From NCBI GenBank assembly GCA_018398815.1, contig CM031614.1, forward strand, positions 44,134,882 through 44,198,881: a DNA stretch of 64,000 nucleotides, given 5' to 3'. A model generated the notes under the pieces. The model saw nothing but the letters and a program-made list of their open reading frames with translations, had not been told where the DNA came from and ran no database searches. Shown one piece after another: positions 1-12,053 of the stretch; within the stretch, counting starts at the first letter, position 1, and the number at the start of each line of letters is the position of its first letter. Both the position numbers and the translations under genes were made by a program. The DNA is from Conus ventricosus (taxonomy: Eukaryota > Mollusca > Gastropoda > Neogastropoda > Conidae).

Positions 1-806
1 GGTAAATGAACAGTACTCCTCGAGTCACATTTACATGCCAGATTGCACCATTTTGCTTCTTTGATTTAAAGATTTTTTTGGGGGGGGAGGGGGGGGGGGG
101 GCGGACCCCCCTAGTAGACTCGGCGCTTTGTGCCTTCGATGGATTAGCCCTCCCCCTTACAAACTGTGGTCCGGCCCTGTGCATGATGATGTGTGCGTGT
201 GTGTGCTTGCATGAAATTTGGCCTGTGTATGTGTGAGTGAGAGAGAGGAGAGAGAGAGACGGAGAGAGAGAGTGCGTGGTGTGTGTGTGTGTTTGTGCTA
301 AATGTGTGTGTGTGTGTGTGTGTATGCGCACTGTGTGTGGGGGAGAGGGTGGTATGGGTGAATGTAAGTTCGGAAAGGGTGTGTGTGGTGGAGTATAGGA
401 GTGCAAGAGTTGATACACTTCAATAACCATATAATTATTTTTGTAGTTGATAAAATGTTCTTTCCCAGAATCTGGTCTTTTCAATTTCAACAGATATGTA
501 GAAAACGGAAATTTGAGTCAAAAACATGTTCATCCTCACAAATGCCAGTCTATAAAGTTTTCTGTTCCATTATATCGTTGTAGTTGTTACTATTATTGCT
601 GTTGTTTTTGTTGTTGATGAGGATGATGTTGATCATGATATCTGTTGTTACTATTCTTATTGTTTTTGACATAATGCCGGCCCATAAAGTATGTACGTGT
701 GTGCGTTGCGAACGAAAGCGCGTTTGTACGTGCGTGCGTGCGTGTGTGTGTATGCGTGCTTGCATGTGATAGCGTGTGCACACACGTATGTTTGGGGGGG
801 GGGGGG
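1..806. repeat. GT/GA-rich low-complexity DNA with poly-G tracts
   Basis: The stretch is dominated by (GT)n, (GA)n and G runs (for example 78-102 and 794-806). A short more complex segment lies at about 400-660. I see no gene in it; the open frames here are products of the repeats. Confidence 0.7.
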
Positions 807-807
807 A

Positions 808-1480
808 GTTTAACCCTCATACTCTCACATACGTGTTACGTGTTATAGTTTCATCTTTTTTTTAAAAATCCGGCTTTGGTCGTTGGGATGGGGGGTGGGT
901 GGGGTTAGGGGGTAGGGTTGTGTGGCAGCGGGGAGGACAAGAATGATGCAGGGGACCGGGGGGAAGTGGGGGGGGGGGGGATAAAGAGGGCAGGGTGGTC
1001 GGGGGAAGGGCATGTAAGCTAGGATGTGGGTGGGTGCGGGTGTGGCTGTGTGGGTTTTAACCATTATTACCGTCGCATACGTTTTATAGTTTCATCTTTT
1101 TTTTTTAAATCCAGCTTTGGTCCTTGTGATGGGAGGGGGGGGGGGGGGTAGGGGTTAGAGTGTGTGGCAGAATGATGCAGGGGACCGGGGTAAGTGGGGG
1201 GAGATAAAGGGCAGGGTGGTCGGGGGAAGGGCATGTAAGCTAGGATGTGTGGGTGGGTGGGTGTAAGTTTTAACCCTCATACTCACATACGTTTTTTTAG
1301 TTTATCTTTTTTTTTTTTTAATCCGGCTTTGGTCCTGGGATGGGAGTGGGGGGGGGGGGGGGGATTAGGGGGTAGGCTGTGTGGGCAGCGGGAGGACAAG
1401 AATGATGCAGGGTAGTGGGGGATGGGGGGAGACAAAGAGGGCAGGGTGGTCAGGGAAGGGCATGCAAGCTAGGATGTGTG
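808..1480. repeat. Tandem repeat, three copies of a 210-250 bp unit
   Basis: Three successive copies start near 808, 1054 and 1266. Each opens with a TTTAACC[CA]-like motif and a CACATACG/CGCATACG block, then a T run, then ATCC[GA]GCTTTGGTC, a G-rich tract, GAATGATGCAGGG, and GGGCATG[TC]AAGCTAGGATGTG. Copy lengths differ mainly in the G and T homopolymers. No coding content is apparent. Confidence 0.75.
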
Positions 1481-2027
1481 TCTGTGTGTGTTGCGCACGC
1501 ACGCCCATGCATGCGTACATGTATGTGTGTGTGTGTTTGAATGAAAGACAGTAATAGCGGACAGAAGCTACTGGCTTGAAAACACACTCATTCATAAAAG
1601 ACCTCAGACTAAACATCACAAGGAAGAGAGATGTATTTATCATCCGGAGAATATGTCCGAAAACACGTCAACCATTTAATACAATATACAGACTACCATC
1701 ACACTAATCGTTGGAGCGTCTTTGCACATGTGTTCAACAAAAAAGGGGCCTGTTCAATGAGTTAATTGCGTCGACTTATTCTGTGTAGTCAATACTCTCG
1801 ATTTATTGTAACTGTATTTGGGGGGATGCTGAAAGTTTGTAGTTTTAAAATACCAACCTGCAAGGTTTCAAGATGGGGAAGTTAGCATGGACAGAATTTT
1901 GTTATCGATTTTCTCAGTCACATGTGCACAGGTGTGTACGTTTGTGTGTGTGTGGTTACACGCATGTGTGTACAGTCCATACATGTGCGTATTGTACATG
2001 TGTATGCAAGACGTGTTTGTGTGTGCA

Positions 2028-2063
<36 letters not shown>

Positions 2064-2140
2064 GTGTGTGTGTGTGGTGTGTTGTGTGTGTGACGCATGC
2101 AAACGGTTGTAATGTATGTGTGTGTAAAAGGCAAATGAAA
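1481..2140. other. No gene seen; contains a GT microsatellite
   Basis: About 1480-1870 is unremarkable unique DNA. From about 1920 to 2112 it is an interrupted (GT)n tract with TG-rich flanks. Cys/Val-rich and Thr/His-rich frames here are shadows of the dinucleotide repeat. Confidence 0.6.
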
Positions 2141-2256
2141 CAAACTCCCAGCGTTACTGGAAACGACAAAAAAGAAGAAGAGCACACAAAACAAAGTTTT
2201 GAAGTAATCCCAGTTTTAATGCACGACACAAAAACGGACAAGAAATTTTCGGCAAT

Positions 2257-2481
2257 ATGGCTTCCTCAGCGACAAAAAAAATAAAAACAGTACAGACACC
2301 CAACATCATGCACAATACCCCCTTTGAAGCCAAAGTGGTGAAGGAATGGATGCTTTCTGAGAGTTGCTCAAATTTGCTGACCAAGACTGCAGGTGCCTGT
2401 ATCTCTCGGGCTGCTTTGATGCCGGGATATATTAATGAAAGGAAGCGTAGAGTACAGCCCTGTCATGTAGTCCCAGACTGA
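2257..2481 (+). other. Small ORF of unknown status
   Basis: A 74-codon frame begins MASSATKKIK and ends RRVQPCHVVPD before a TGA. Its composition is less repetitive than that of its neighbours, and an AATAAA follows at about 2607, so it could be the tail of a transcript or an old retrocopy. I recognise no domain and there is no clear splice site or upstream partner. It may equally be chance. Confidence 0.15.
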
Positions 2482-3533
2482 AATGGAAATCCGTTAGCAT
2501 CACCTTAATCATCCTCATTCTCATCGATCAGCATTAAAAAAAAACAATGGCTTCACAAGGGGAGTATTGTGCATGTTGATGTCTGTCTGTCAGCATTTGT
2601 CCATGGAATAAACTCCCTTTCGCCCTCCCCCATTCTCTTCTCAATCTCTCTCTCTCTCTTATGATATGAATCATTAAAGTTGTGTTAACCATCTATATTG
2701 TATGATTAGAGTTAATGTGGTTAACATCCTTAGTCCTTGAAGGAACAAGGGCCAGATGATAAAAAAAAAGCATCTTTTACCTTGGAAACAAGATTCTCTC
2801 TGTCTCTTCTTCTTCTTTTTGTCTGATTTTACACACACACACACACACTCGTGCAAAGATATGTGTCAGTAAGATGATAGCTTTTATTATCATATCTCAG
2901 CAGCCATATACAGTGCCTTTTCATGGCTGTCAAACTCATGCAACGGGGAAAAAAAAAAATGATCACGTCCTGAAAAAGATGGCTCCATCATGGAAAAAAA
3001 CAAAACAACAAATAACAACGCACATTAATGATCTGACAGCCAGTTACTGCATTTTAATGTTGGACAGAACTACGCCATGCTGACACTGCAGTCATTTCAG
3101 TTCATTTACTGGTTCCAGACACAAAAAAGGTTAAAAAAAAAAAAAAAAAAAAAGTATTCATGTTTAAAACATTTGCATGTACCAAAATATGAATTTTTTT
3201 TTTAAACCTGTGTGAGCAAAATGCTACAAAATGGGTTAAGCTAACGTTCATGCTGGACACTGTATAATTGTCACTGCAATGTCGCCAAATTTGCCATATA
3301 AACTATGTCCAGATACCAAAAAAAAAGTGAGAAAAAGTTTCCACAATGAACACTGGAGAATTGCTCCACAATGCATAAAAACAGTTGATGATATGAAAGA
3401 AATAATCATAAGGGCACATTTTAATTTTTTTTTTTTAAATTACAATGAATCCGCCAGATAAAAGGGACAAACAAATTTTACAAGGACAAAACATGACAAC
3501 AACAACAAAATTATTAAAAAAGGGGGGGGGGTG

Positions 3534-3567
<34 letters not shown>

Positions 3568-4558
3568 AACAAGAGGGAGGCAGGGCAGACCAGAGTCAAA
3601 GACAGCGATAGAAAAGAGGAAATAACTGGCACAGAACTTTCTTCAGGTGGGGGAGCTGTTTGTACCAAAGAGTCCCTGGCATCCCCCACACACTCGCATA
3701 ATAAATGCAAAATTACATTTCGCTTCCACACTTGTGTGTGTTAGTATGTATGCCAGTGACATGTCGGAGTTACATCAGCAAGATATACTTCAAATATGGT
3801 TAGAGAAAAACACTGAAATGCAGACATGATACATATATATGCACTCGAGGATGATAACTGGAAATTTGAAAGCATTTACGCAAGATATACTTGACCATGA
3901 AAAGTACGACCTTTGAAACAAACATACTATAAAAGTGGTTCTAAAACTGTCTTTTTTAACCTAGACTCACTGTTACTATGATATAAGAATCAGAATACAG
4001 AACATAGACCTAACAAAAAAAAAGGAAATAAACGACGAATAATGTGTCAATGTTGACGGTGGAAAAATGGACCAAAAGATGCAGAATTTCATTTTAAAGC
4101 ATACGCTTCAATCTCATCAAAATACTTGGCAGGCATTTTTTCTCTCTGTCTTTCTTTCATTTCCTCACTTTTTCTCCCAATACAAACAGCACCAGTATTT
4201 GTTCTTTTTTTCTTTTCAATTTTTTAAAAAAAAGCACCAATCAAATTGTTAATGAGAAAAAAACATCAGATGTATCAGTTAACACAAAAACACCACTGAT
4301 ATATGTTTGTGTCAGTGTTAACATAGCCTAGCCAATCACACATGCTACTTGCATGGTGCTAAGGTAAGGTAATGTTGCGTTTAAAACCCAGCCAACTGCA
4401 ACGGACCATATCAGGGCTGTCAGTGCGTTCTTGCATGGTCATTATCAGACAACAAAAACAAACAAACAAAAAAAAATAACACCAAAAACATCTTGTATGG
4501 TGGTTATCAGACATAGCAAAAACAAACAAACATTATTTAAAAAATCTTGTGTAAACCT

Positions 4559-4633
<75 letters not shown>

Positions 4634-5660
4634 CTTGTAGGCAAGACAAGACAGCAAAAGAAAAAGAAAAAAAAAAAACAAAGAAAATATCCTGTCAAAG
4701 AGACCAACAACCAAAGTCACATATATAACATGGCAGCAAAAGTATCGACATCATCTGGTGCCTATGACAAGGCATCCCCCTTGATTTCTCACTTACACAT
4801 AATATACTGTGCACAAAAAGAAACGCATAGGCCACAGACACACACACACACAAAAGATGCCCCCCCCCCCCCCCCCCCATTTTTTTTTTCAAGTCGAGCA
4901 GAAAATGAAGTTACTAGCACAGAACTTCCAAAAGATGAGAGAGCTGGTCGTACTGACAGACCACTAAACATCAACATGGGGACCTGGAAAAAAAAACCCA
5001 AAAAAACACACACAACAGAACCATCTACAATAACCTGTAATATAACAGTTAACCACGACATCTTTAAAGTGGATAAAACTAGGTCATGGTGGTTACAACC
5101 ACCTGTAATATAACGGTTAAACCACAGACATCTTTAAAGCAGATAAAACTAGGTCATGATGATGGCGTCATTCTTTTCATTCAAGTTTTCACTTCAAGAG
5201 GTCGAAACATATCATGTTTTGCGACTTGTAATTTGTTTGCCCCTTCTGTCTGGCGGAAGAAGAACTAGAATGTCTCTTCTGAATGTGTTTCAATTTCCGC
5301 CTGCAGTCACCTCACTCTGAAACCAACTCAAGGTTTTCAAGATAAACCTTATCCAAAACCAGTGAAATATAACTTCCCAAAAAAATAAAATAAAGATAAA
5401 ATAGAAGTCATATGCAGAGGGGGCAAGCAGACACTTCAGAATAGACAGCTCGTGTCCACTTTAGACAGTGTGTACAATTGTCACAGCATCACAACACAGT
5501 GGAAGTGGACCAAAAGTAACCACCTTCTCTTGGAAATTCACCCACAAACAATGGTCATAGACCAGTACAAACATGCCCGTCATTCTATGCATTTTTCTTC
5601 TTATGCTGGTTTGGAGGTCTTAGCATGAAAAACAAAAACATTTGAAAGAAGAGTGGTGAA
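2482..5660. other. Gene-poor stretch with poly-G/poly-C and A-rich tracts
   Basis: No gene is supported. It holds A runs, a G-rich tract at about 3523-3562, an unbroken run of 75 G at 4559-4633, a C run at 4861-4878, and a roughly 80-bp imperfect direct duplication at about 5028-5165 (shared ACATCTTTAAAG and AAAACTAGGTCATG). Poly-Gly and poly-Pro frames come from the homopolymers. Confidence 0.6.
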
Positions 5661-5689
5661 TGTATGTGGAAAGACTACTGGCAAAAACA

Positions 5690-6078
5690 AGGACACTTAG
5701 ATAAACTGTATGAATGTTGTGTCACACAAAAAGCTGTGAACATTGCTGCCAACAGTTCCCATCTTCTTTCAAAAAACTACAATGTTCTCCACTCTGGACG
5801 AAGATTCCAAATTCCAAAACAAATAGAACTAAAAACAGTTTCGTTCCCAGTTCATCAAACTCCTGAATCAAAACTGAACTTTTAATAAGATCCGGTTTCA
5901 GAAAGCTTGTTTGTATATATACATGTGTGTATGTGTGTGCAAGTGTGTGTGTGTGTGTGTGTGTATTATATTATTCTGTGTGGGTGTGATTCGTGATTAG
6001 TTGTTTCTATGGCCACTCTTATTTCTCTTTGGAGATAATAAAGTGTTCTGGACTTGACTTGACTTGACTTTCTTAACA
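5690..6078 (+). mobile_element. 3' end of a non-LTR retrotransposon (LINE), 5'-truncated
   Basis: The frame at 5690-5885 ends with SGRRFQIPK followed by a degenerate SF-P segment. This resembles the C terminus of LINE ORF2 proteins (SGRRY-x-P ... SFIP). It is followed by about 190 bp of 3' UTR with a GT microsatellite and the tail GGAGATAATAAAG followed by repeated TTGAC units ending at 6078. The ordered pair, ORF2 C terminus then short repeat tail, is characteristic of a 5'-truncated LINE. No target duplication was identified. Confidence 0.6.
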
Positions 6079-6584
6079 AATCTCACAAAAATTTAAGAAT
6101 ATACCCACCAACTTCTTAAGTGCAAAAAAAAAAATCAATAATGTTAAAAAAAAAAAGGGGTGGGGGGGGGGAGCTTCCAGGACAAATAACATCATATAAC
6201 GGAAAACTCATGCCCATGCTCGTGTCCTGTAGCTTACAGTTTCATTCTGATTCACTGCTTATCAAGAAAACTTCACCAGGATTTCCAATGACAGATTCAT
6301 CAGCGGGACCAAAACACAAAGTGAAAGGCTGGCCAATGCACAGGCCATCAATAAGAAAATGAGGGGAAAAAAAAAAAATAACAGAATGATAAGAAAAGAT
6401 GAAGTTCTGAATGTTGGGGTGGAGGTACAGTGAAAACACTGTCCGGCAAAGGCACAGGGGAAGCGAGCAAAACAGAGAAAGTTACCAAGGCAGTCCTGAA
6501 ATTTTGTACCCGAGAGGTTGCCTACTTCTCATCCTTCTGAAATTAAAAAAAATTCATGACACGCAGTATAATGTGTGAGGAAGT
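6079..6584. other. No gene seen
   Basis: A-rich stretches and a short G run; no splice-bounded or homologous coding segment was recognised. Confidence 0.5.
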
Positions 6585-6730
6585 TTGGCTTTTGATTGAC
6601 AATACAGAACCTGTTCTGTGAAAATCATGTTTCTTTTTTGATTGACGATACAGAACTGTTCTGTGAAAATCATGTTCTTTTTTGATTGACGATACAGAAC
6701 CTGTTCTGTGAAAATCATGTTCTTCTTTAG
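6585..6730. repeat. Tandem repeat, three copies of about 50 bp
   Basis: Three copies of a unit containing GATTGAC[AG]ATACAGAAC and TTCTGTGAAAATCATG follow head to tail. A frame reads through on the minus strand (HDFHRTGSV-like units), but nothing suggests it is translated. Confidence 0.8.
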
Positions 6731-6834
6731 AGAGAGTGTGGCTCACGACATGCGAGTCTCACTATTCATGTTTTAATTACCACATTTTTTTTTGTCTTGT
6801 GTCACCACCCTCTCCCTCTCTCCTCTCTTCCAGA

Positions 6835-6875
6835 CCTCCAGCCCTCCTTCGCCTTCTGGCCCTGTCAACACCAGG
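6835..6875 (+). CDS. Candidate small exon (Ser/Pro-rich), plus strand
   Basis: A very strong acceptor (a ~25-nt pyrimidine tract ending TCTTCCAG) is followed by 41 bases open in one frame as TSSPPSPSGPVNT, and then ACCAG|GTGACA as a donor. It could be an internal exon of a plus-strand gene, perhaps the one ending near 14.1 kb, but no neighbouring exon was found. Splice-signal quality is the only support; chance is the alternative. Confidence 0.25.
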
Positions 6876-7335
6876 TGACATGAAGACCCCACTGTGGACA
6901 ACTAATTTTTCTCTTTACTCCCCCTGTCAACAGCTATCAACAAGGAGGCTTCTTAGTCAACAACATTTAACCCTTCGCCTCCTCGACTTGATTGTGATTT
7001 TCAAAAAACCTTTCAGTTTGACATTCGTCTATTCATAATGTGCAATACTTAAAGTTTTGATTTGGGTTTACTGAATTCTCAGTTCAATTCTCAAAAAAAG
7101 AAAAAAAAAATTCATACATTAAAAAAATCATTACCAACATGCATGTGCTTCCTGTTTCGCATCTTCTCCCCATGATCCTTGTACAGCGGATATATCTGCG
7201 ATTGGGAATGGCAGGATTAACTGGCTTCCCCTGTCAACACTCGCTGACAAGATGTCCGTATCGTGAACTACTAACACCTCTAAACCCCACCCGCCACCCC
7301 TGTCAACATCTGGTTCTGTTGAGCACTGATGTGTG
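6876..7335. other. No gene seen; scattered CCCTGTCAACA motifs
   Basis: The heptamer-like block CCTGTCAACA recurs about four times between 6865 and 7310 at irregular spacing, suggesting an old degraded repeat. Nothing else was recognised. Confidence 0.4.
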
Positions 7336-8345
7336 AAGGCATCCTTCAGTCTCGGAAGACTATGGAGTTGCGCTCTAGGTGTCTATTCTGGTACAGCAGC
7401 GGGTGTGGCTGGTCAGTCCGACGCGGGGAATGACAGTCCCTGTGGCAGAGGGCACAGACGAAGTCTGACGCTAGTTTGTCTGCCTGGGCTGCAGCCTTTC
7501 TTCTCATTCTCTTTTCCCCGTGCTGCTGAGCGAGTGTCTCTTCGAACTTGGAGAGACCTTTCTGCACAGTCTGTCTCCAGGCTGACCGTTCGAGGGCTGT
7601 TGCTTCCCAGTTGTTCTGGTTGATGTTCAAGGCCTTTAGGTCCCTCTTGCACACGTCTTTGAATCGCAGCTGTGGTCTGCCTGTGGGACGTTTTCCCTGC
7701 ACAAGTTCTCCACAGAGGAGGTCTTCAGGGATCCGTCCGTCATCCATGCGCACGACATGGCCGAGCCAGCGCATAGTCTCTGTTTCAGCAGCGTGTACGT
7801 GCTGGTGCATCCGGCTCTTTCCAGGACAGTGATGTTTGGGACCTTGTCCTGCCAGGTGATGTTCAGAATGCGTCATAGGCTACGCATATGAAAAGCATTG
7901 AGCTTTCGCTCTTGTCGGGCACGCAGAGTCCAAGACTCGCTGCCATACAGGAGGGTGCTCACAACGCAGGCTCTGTAGATCTGGATCTTTGTGTGCTCGG
8001 TCAGCTTGCTGCTGTTCCATGCTTTCTTTTGTCAGTCTGGTCATGGTGGTGGCTGCCTTGCCGATGCGCCTGTTGAGCTCTGCGTCAAGTGAGAGGGTGT
8101 CTGAGATAGTTGAGCCCAGTTAAACAAAGTCATGGACGACTTCCAGTTCATGGTCATTGATGCTGATGACTGGGGGAGAGTCAACATCCTGCCCCATGAC
8201 CTGTGTTTTCTTCAAGCCAATGGTAAGCCCGAAGTCTTGGCAGGCATCGCTGAAGCGAGTCATGAGCTGCTGTAGATCCTCGGCTGAGTGGGCGGTTACT
8301 GCTGCATCATCCGCAAAGAGGAGTCACGCAGGCACCTCAGCCTGA
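7336..8345 (-). pseudogene. LINE reverse transcriptase, 3' half (split element)
   Basis: Read on the minus strand, this begins at the reverse transcriptase active-site block LLFADDAAVTAHS (FADD codons at 8308-8319). It continues through GLKKTQVMGQ, LGSTISDTLSLDAEL and MRWLGHVVRMDDGRIPEDLL, then GKRPTGRPQLR, and ends in a Cys-rich tail CALCHRDC. This is the familiar C-terminal layout of invertebrate LINE ORF2. In-frame stops and several frameshifts show that it is dead. Its upstream half lies at 12322-12850. A 3.96-kb insertion separates them at the sequence encoding AKTK|VRL. Confidence 0.85.
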
Positions 8346-8352
8346 CTTTAGT
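8346..8352 (+). repeat. Left copy of 7-bp target-site duplication (CTTTAGT)
   Basis: CTTTAGT here and at 12315-12321 bracket the 3.96-kb insertion. Removing the insert and one copy rejoins the LINE reading AKTKVRLRCLRD. Confidence 0.7.
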
Positions 8353-8667
8353 AGGGGTGTAATTTTCCGGCCTTGAGCCGGAATTCCGGTTTCCGATTTC
8401 GTTCAAAAATATTTTTCCGGTTTTGAAATAATTTCGGGAGAATGTTTCCGGTTTCCGATTTCGTTCAAAGTATATTTTGCGGTAGAATAATTTCGGAGAA
8501 TTTCACCGGTTTTCAACATTGTTTCCGAAAGAAACATCGCATCGGCAGTGAAGAGAAGTGGTCTGCTTCGTGACCTCGAAAGAGACGTACATTGTTCGCT
8601 GGAGTGACGTCCCTTGTTATCAAGCGGCATGGTCGAAATCGCCATTTTAAGGCCAAAGGAAGTGAAA

Positions 8668-9061
8668 AATGAAAGAACTGACTTTGGACAGTGACGTTTC
8701 TTTCCTTGAAAAATGGTGTAAAAAACAAACAGATGGAGGTGGGTGTGGCTGCAGGAAAAAAACAACGATGGTGTGTACTTCGAAAGTTGGTGCAGGAAGA
8801 TTGACTCGCCCGGTGTTTGCTTTTGTGTTCCCTGCAACCGGACGGTAACTTACGGTTCTAGTGGAAAAAAAAGCCTTGTCGGCTCATGCAATTGATACTG
8901 AGCACAAGCACATTCTAGGCACGTTGCAACAGACTGCTAAGCTTGATGGGGCTGCTAAAACTACTGTGACCCGAGAAGGAATTGGTGATCGAACTGCCGA
9001 GTTGAAAACTGTTCTGTGTGCGTTCATAGCTGAACATTGTTTGCGTTTTCAATTGGATTAG
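8668..9061 (+). pseudogene. Zinc-finger/BED-like N-terminal transposon ORF remnant
   Basis: After an ATG (MKELTLDSDVSFLEKWC) and one frameshift, the frame reads ESWCRKIDSPGVCFCVPC, then a Y-G-S-S-GKK segment and SAHAIDTEHKHIL. The C-x2-C plus H-x(5)-H spacing is that of the BED-like finger of hAT-type transposases. The segment AELKTVLCAFIAEHC matches the helix that often follows that finger in hAT-like proteins. The frame breaks again after FQLD. I infer a transposon-encoded protein rather than a host gene because it sits inside the insertion at 8353-12314. Confidence 0.5.
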
Positions 9062-9113
9062 ATTTCGTTGAACTGGGAAAGCAGTTGAAGTTATCCTTTG
9101 ACAATTTAAAAGG

Positions 9114-9760
9114 GACAATTTTGCTGATAACTTTCAGCAAGATCAGCATGCATCAGATCTGTATCCAGAAGATGGTCCCGCACTTACACCCGTATGCATT
9201 TATGGAGACGGTAACTGTCTCACAAGAAGAGCCTCACTATTAGCCTGTGGCAGTGAAGATTTGTACTTAGAAATGTGTGCCAGATTTGTTATGGAACTGG
9301 CACTGAATGAAGACCACTACCTATCCAATTCTAACCTGTCATCAGACATCCCTGAAGTCACAAAGGTGTATGCTCAGTACTCTGACTTTTATAACATGGA
9401 TGATCTGACCACTGAAGAAATTAACCGTGTTTTTCAAGAGGAAGTAAAGGCTGCAACTGTGATGAACTCGTACTTGGGCATTTGGCAAGTGCATTACTGT
9501 TGCCAGTGTCTTACAGACTGTGGTCTTCTCCATATACCCTACATTTGGGGGTAACAACGTCCGCTGCCACCTTCATCAACCACTTCTTCCGAGAAAACTT
9601 GCTTCTCAGGAAACAGATGTACCAGGAGCAAGAGTCGGTATAGTGTGGTCACGGATAAATGGGAAGGACCTTCCTTAGGTTGTGTGGAGACCGAACCACT
9701 TCGTTGCCTGTCTCCCAACAAGAAAATCTGACAAAGTTGCCAAGCTTAAAAGGCCAGCCA
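9114..9760 (+). pseudogene. OTU-like cysteine protease domain of a transposon-borne protein
   Basis: The frame contains YGDGNCLTRRASLLACGSED, an OTU-type motif with the candidate catalytic Cys codon at 9216-9218. About 160 residues on, after a frameshift following GIWQVH, come FSIYPTFGGNNVR and RVGIVWSRI. After a second frameshift comes WRPNHFVACL, with the candidate catalytic His at 9697-9699. This Cys/His arrangement resembles the OTU-like fold also seen in vertnin-like proteins (family knowledge from memory). OTU enzymes cleave ubiquitin linkages; whether this copy ever did is unknown. The two breaks are each consistent with single-base indels. Confidence 0.5.
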
Positions 9761-10468
9761 AAATGACATACGTGCTTTTTTTTCTCAAAAATACCCAAAA
9801 CAGATTAGGAATCATGTTTTGCTGTTAGATGGATGGGATTGCAGATGCCAAGTGGCATTCATGTCTTGCGTGTTGGCTACATCAGTATATTAATTACTTG
9901 CTCAGTAGTCATTCTTCTGCAATTTTGGACTTTGTAAGGGTAATCTCCACAAGATGACATAATCAAATATTTCTTTTTTTGTATGTTTATTTTTGTTAGG
10001 CATTGAGATGTGTGTGATTGAAAACAAATGATTAAAATTAAAAAAAAACTGTTGATTTGACTTTAAAAATTGAGAGAAAAGAAGCTTACAAAATATTTTT
10101 GAAAATTACACACAACTTTGAAACTTCCAGCACTGACACATCTTTGACCTTATTGTTTCAAACATCAGTAATGAAACTTCTGTTAAAAAAAAAAAAAAAA
10201 AGGAACTAGGGAATGATGATTATTTTTATTATTTATGTGATGAACTGAAACGTGTGCAATGTCACACAGATGCTGGTTTGTTTCTGATCAAACTGATGCA
10301 AATTAACTAGAAAGACTTGGGTCACATGGGGAGTAACAATTTCAGGTCAATAAAAACGTATCTGCATGTTGTTTGTGTCAGAACAAAACTAATATACAAG
10401 TTTGATATTAGATACTTTATATTTGGCAGGTTTTTATATTCTAGTGTCTAATGTAATACAGGTTACTT
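9761..10468. other. AT-rich non-coding part of the insertion
   Basis: No open frame of note and no recognised repeat. Confidence 0.5.
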
Positions 10469-10479
10469 CTTCACAATAC

Positions 10480-10752
10480 TAAAAGGTAAGGTAAAGGTAG
10501 TCAAGTAGCCATTTCGGCCGTAGGGGAGCAGAACGCTAGTTTCCACTACTCTAGGGTCGTCATAATAAGGGCAGGGCCCAATACTCTCCCTCGCTGCATT
10601 CACCTTCCCCAACCCTGAATAGGGCCAGTTACCCATTTTCAGCTGGATGGACTGAGAGCATATGGAAAATTTTCTTCTTCTGAGAGTTGTCTTGATCACA
10701 GGTCTCCTGCGCGGCAGGTAAGCACTCTAACCACTCAGCAAAACGGGCTCTC
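10480..10752 (-). mobile_element. tRNA-derived SINE (minus orientation)
   Basis: On the minus strand the element starts with a tRNA-like head, AGCCCGTTTTGCTGAGTGG then TTAGAG (A-box-like), followed by GGAGACCTGTGATCAAG at the B-box position. It ends in a (TTACC)n tail. Imperfect 11-bp flanking duplications, CTTCACAATAC at 10469-10479 and CTTCACAGTAC at 10753-10763, support retrotransposition into the larger insertion, so it is younger than that insertion. Confidence 0.7.
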
Positions 10753-11777
10753 CTTCACAGTACCATCAATCTATAAATGATTTTAACAATGGTTTAATTG
10801 GTTATATTGATATTTAAAATCGTACATGCCACTGATTTTAAAACTTTCTTCAAAAATGTGTTCTCTATTTACATTGAGATTTGGAAGTGAATCTCCGTCA
10901 CCGAAGAATTACAGACTCGTAGTGCATTATGTTAAATGTCTGATTCAGTATTTTCTTCACTTGTAGGACTCGGTCTTACAAATTGGCTTCTGACCTTCGT
11001 TTGGTTGTGTTTTACATTCTTAATTTTTTTTTTGATTAAAAAATCAATTTGATTTTTTTTAATGTTTTCTTCACTATCTTTTAATGGAACATCACTCACA
11101 TCCTATCTAATGGTTAGCAAGTTGAATCTCCCATAAATCACTTTATGAAATAACTTAAAATCCACTGGCCTGTGAAAAATACATGTTTAAAAACTAGTTA
11201 AAATGTTTCCTTATTTAAATGTATACCAATGCCTTGAGAATACCGATGCCTTGAGAAATAAGCTCAGGTTCTTTGTATAGTTTTGGATATTTTCTAGTCA
11301 GTATTGTAATGCTGTTGCACTTGAACAGTGATGAAAAAATTCATCATACAATGGAATAACGTATTCTGTTATGTAATTTATACTGTTAGTGTAACAGTGT
11401 GTCTTCTTTACTTTGACTTTAGCAAGGCAAGTCGTAGTTAGGAAACAGTCGGAATTATTTCCTGTTCACTTTCTTTTCTTAAATACATTCATACGAATTA
11501 TAAGAAACAGCTAATATGTATAACACGTACAAATCTTGTCTGTAATATACAAGTGGTTTATGTTTGTACTGTTTTTGGCAGCAATGTCCATTAACAGAAA
11601 TGGGCTCATAAAGATATGGTTTGCCAAGTCACAATTCAAAGTTGTGTTTGTTCATGTATTACACCTGAAGGGAAACACTTACATATAAATCTGATATAAA
11701 AGAAATGCTATTCATATTGTGCCACTGCATGCAGCTGTCTGAATTTTTCATGTGAAATACTATTTCGTTCGATTAAA

Positions 11778-11828
<51 letters not shown>

Positions 11829-12006
11829 ATGTGTGAGAGAGAGAGAGAGAGAGTAAGGAACTGATTGACAAAGGTAGACAATATTATTGTGAAAGGACTT
11901 TAATGTTGAATTTTTAAAGCTTCTACAAAGAGAGAGCATCAAACACGTTTGTAAACAAGAAACATTTTGTGGGAAAAGGGGGATTGCTCCATTACCCCCC
12001 CCCCCC

Positions 12007-12053
<47 letters not shown>

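Noticed and set aside
4547..5113. 188-codon Gly-rich protein
   Set aside because: Its length comes from the 75-base G run, with low-complexity A-rich DNA after it.
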